From: Prostheceraeus crozeri
Lineage: Eukaryota; Platyhelminthes; Polycladida; Euryleptidae
Assembly (NCBI GenBank): GCA_907163375.1
Contig: CAJQUW010011313.1
Coordinates: 134,501-198,500, forward strand
Direction of reading: 5' to 3'
DNA length: 64,000 nucleotides
In this document: piece after piece, positions 63,010 to 64,000 of the stretch
Layout of the letters: every line of letters starts with the position of its first letter
How positions within the stretch are numbered: the first letter of the stretch is position 1
The notes under the pieces: model-generated
Databases searched by the model: none
Told to the model about the DNA's origin: nothing
Seen by the model: only the letters and a program-made list of their open reading frames with translations
Program-made: the position numbers and the translations under genes

Positions 63010-64000
63010 GTAAGTTCCCAAATTAAACTACGTGTAAATGTTGAAAAAGCGAAAATCTCTCCTAGTTTCTCAGTTGAAACTTTTTCCTGCAAAGAAATTC
63101 GTGTATAAGTTGGATCCAAGATGTTTTATGATGGGCCCTATGTATATTATATTGTTATGTAACTGATATTTTACATGACATATGATCAGATATAGGATTA
63201 CCGGGAAGTTTTGACAAATTAATAAAACAAGCAAAGCAAACCATTTGAAATGGCTCTTTTTGCGTCCATGAAAATGGAGCATCGCTGATAATCGTCACCT
63301 AAATGTTGAAAATGGTCACCACTAATATTGACGCTTTTTTCCCACCGATCAAGTTCGAAAGCTTTTGAATAAAATTGTTGGTCTTTGTCATTAAATCATT
63401 CGTAGCTTGTGCGTACTTCATTTGATGTCTTGATCGTCATGTGTTAAATGACGTTCCAGATTGTTAATTGAATGACCTTTTCTATTGATGAAAAACGTGT
63501 GAACAATTTGAGCTACAGATTTAAGTCTGAAAGTTCATTTTAGCATCCGTGGGAATTGTTAAAGTCACAAATTTCAAATGGCATGTCTTTCTTTTTTTCA
63601 TGCTTTCAAACGAATTCATGCTTTCTCATCGGTTTATTTAAGGGTTGCTTTGTGTTCACTTGTCGAAAGAACGTTAGCTTTGATGTTAATGTGATGAGTA
63701 CATATCAAAGTTCGCATGTGGAGTATTTAGAGAAAGGTGTGTCTAATGAAACGTGATTTAGTGTACTTTGTTCCAACTGTTTTGACGACACAGAGATACA
63801 CCCTGTAAGGGCTTGTTGCTGGATTTCTTTTATTAGCGAAAATTTTAATAGCGAACGTGTCTTGATGATGAGTTACCTCCCTACCTATTTCAATTTTTTG
63901 CGATTGTCTAATTATCTATTTTTGAAAGTCTTATGAAAATGCAGTGAGAAAATTGTAGTTAATGGGATTACTGTTGTTAATTAATTCCCTAGAAAAAAGA
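63010..64000 (+). other. WASHC5: WASHC5 intron 1 (partial)
   Basis: No further strumpellin exon is recognised before the end of the window, so this is taken as intron. No mobile element was identified in it. Confidence 0.6.

Overview
The window is nuclear DNA of an invertebrate animal. It is AT-rich and mostly non-coding, with spliced genes and many animal transposons (piggyBac and hAT-type DNA transposons, LINEs, Penelope-like elements, tRNA-derived SINEs). Frequent short motifs such as TAGGCCTA and TACATGTA fit a marine invertebrate, but I cannot name the phylum from the sequence alone.

I recognise four host genes, all on the + strand. AIFM1 (mitochondrial apoptosis-inducing factor, an FAD/NAD oxidoreductase) has its coding sequence in two exons (10275-11561 and 19547-20368) separated by an 8-kb intron. 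Two tandem copies of ANAPC11 (RING-H2 subunit of the anaphase-promoting complex) lie at 41206-41538 and 48808-49203. The first coding exon of WASHC5 (strumpellin, WASH complex) is at 62785-63009, and the rest of that gene lies beyond the window. The four genes have unrelated jobs and nothing suggests joint regulation.

The rest is a layered record of mobile elements. 1.7-5.1 kb: a piggyBac transposon with a 5'-truncated LINE inside its transposase gene. 5.3-6.5 kb: an unassigned ORF and a LINE endonuclease fragment. 12.1-16.4 kb (AIFM1 intron): remains of a second piggyBac family containing a hairpin, the end of a third, and two LINE pieces. 21.3-24.6 kb: two Penelope-like elements, one with a well-formed hammerhead ribozyme. 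27.7-32.5 kb: two non-autonomous elements and a long TA microsatellite. 32.8-34.1 kb: an I-group LINE with RNase H. 39-41 kb: a mini inverted-repeat element, a retroelement tail and a hAT-type MITE. 46-48.3 kb: Penelope remnants and tRNA-derived SINEs. 50.9-51.7 kb: a long, about 96% identical inverted repeat. 53.7-58.3 kb: nested hAT-type MITEs with clear 8-bp target duplications, a deleted piggyBac and a BED-finger hAT remnant.

I found no convincing new multi-gene system. The most unusual items are the AIFM1 copy lacking the usual C-terminal regulatory loop, the asymmetric ANAPC11 duplication, the long inverted repeat, the Penelope hammerhead, and the nested MITE whose empty site survives in a related copy 26 kb away.
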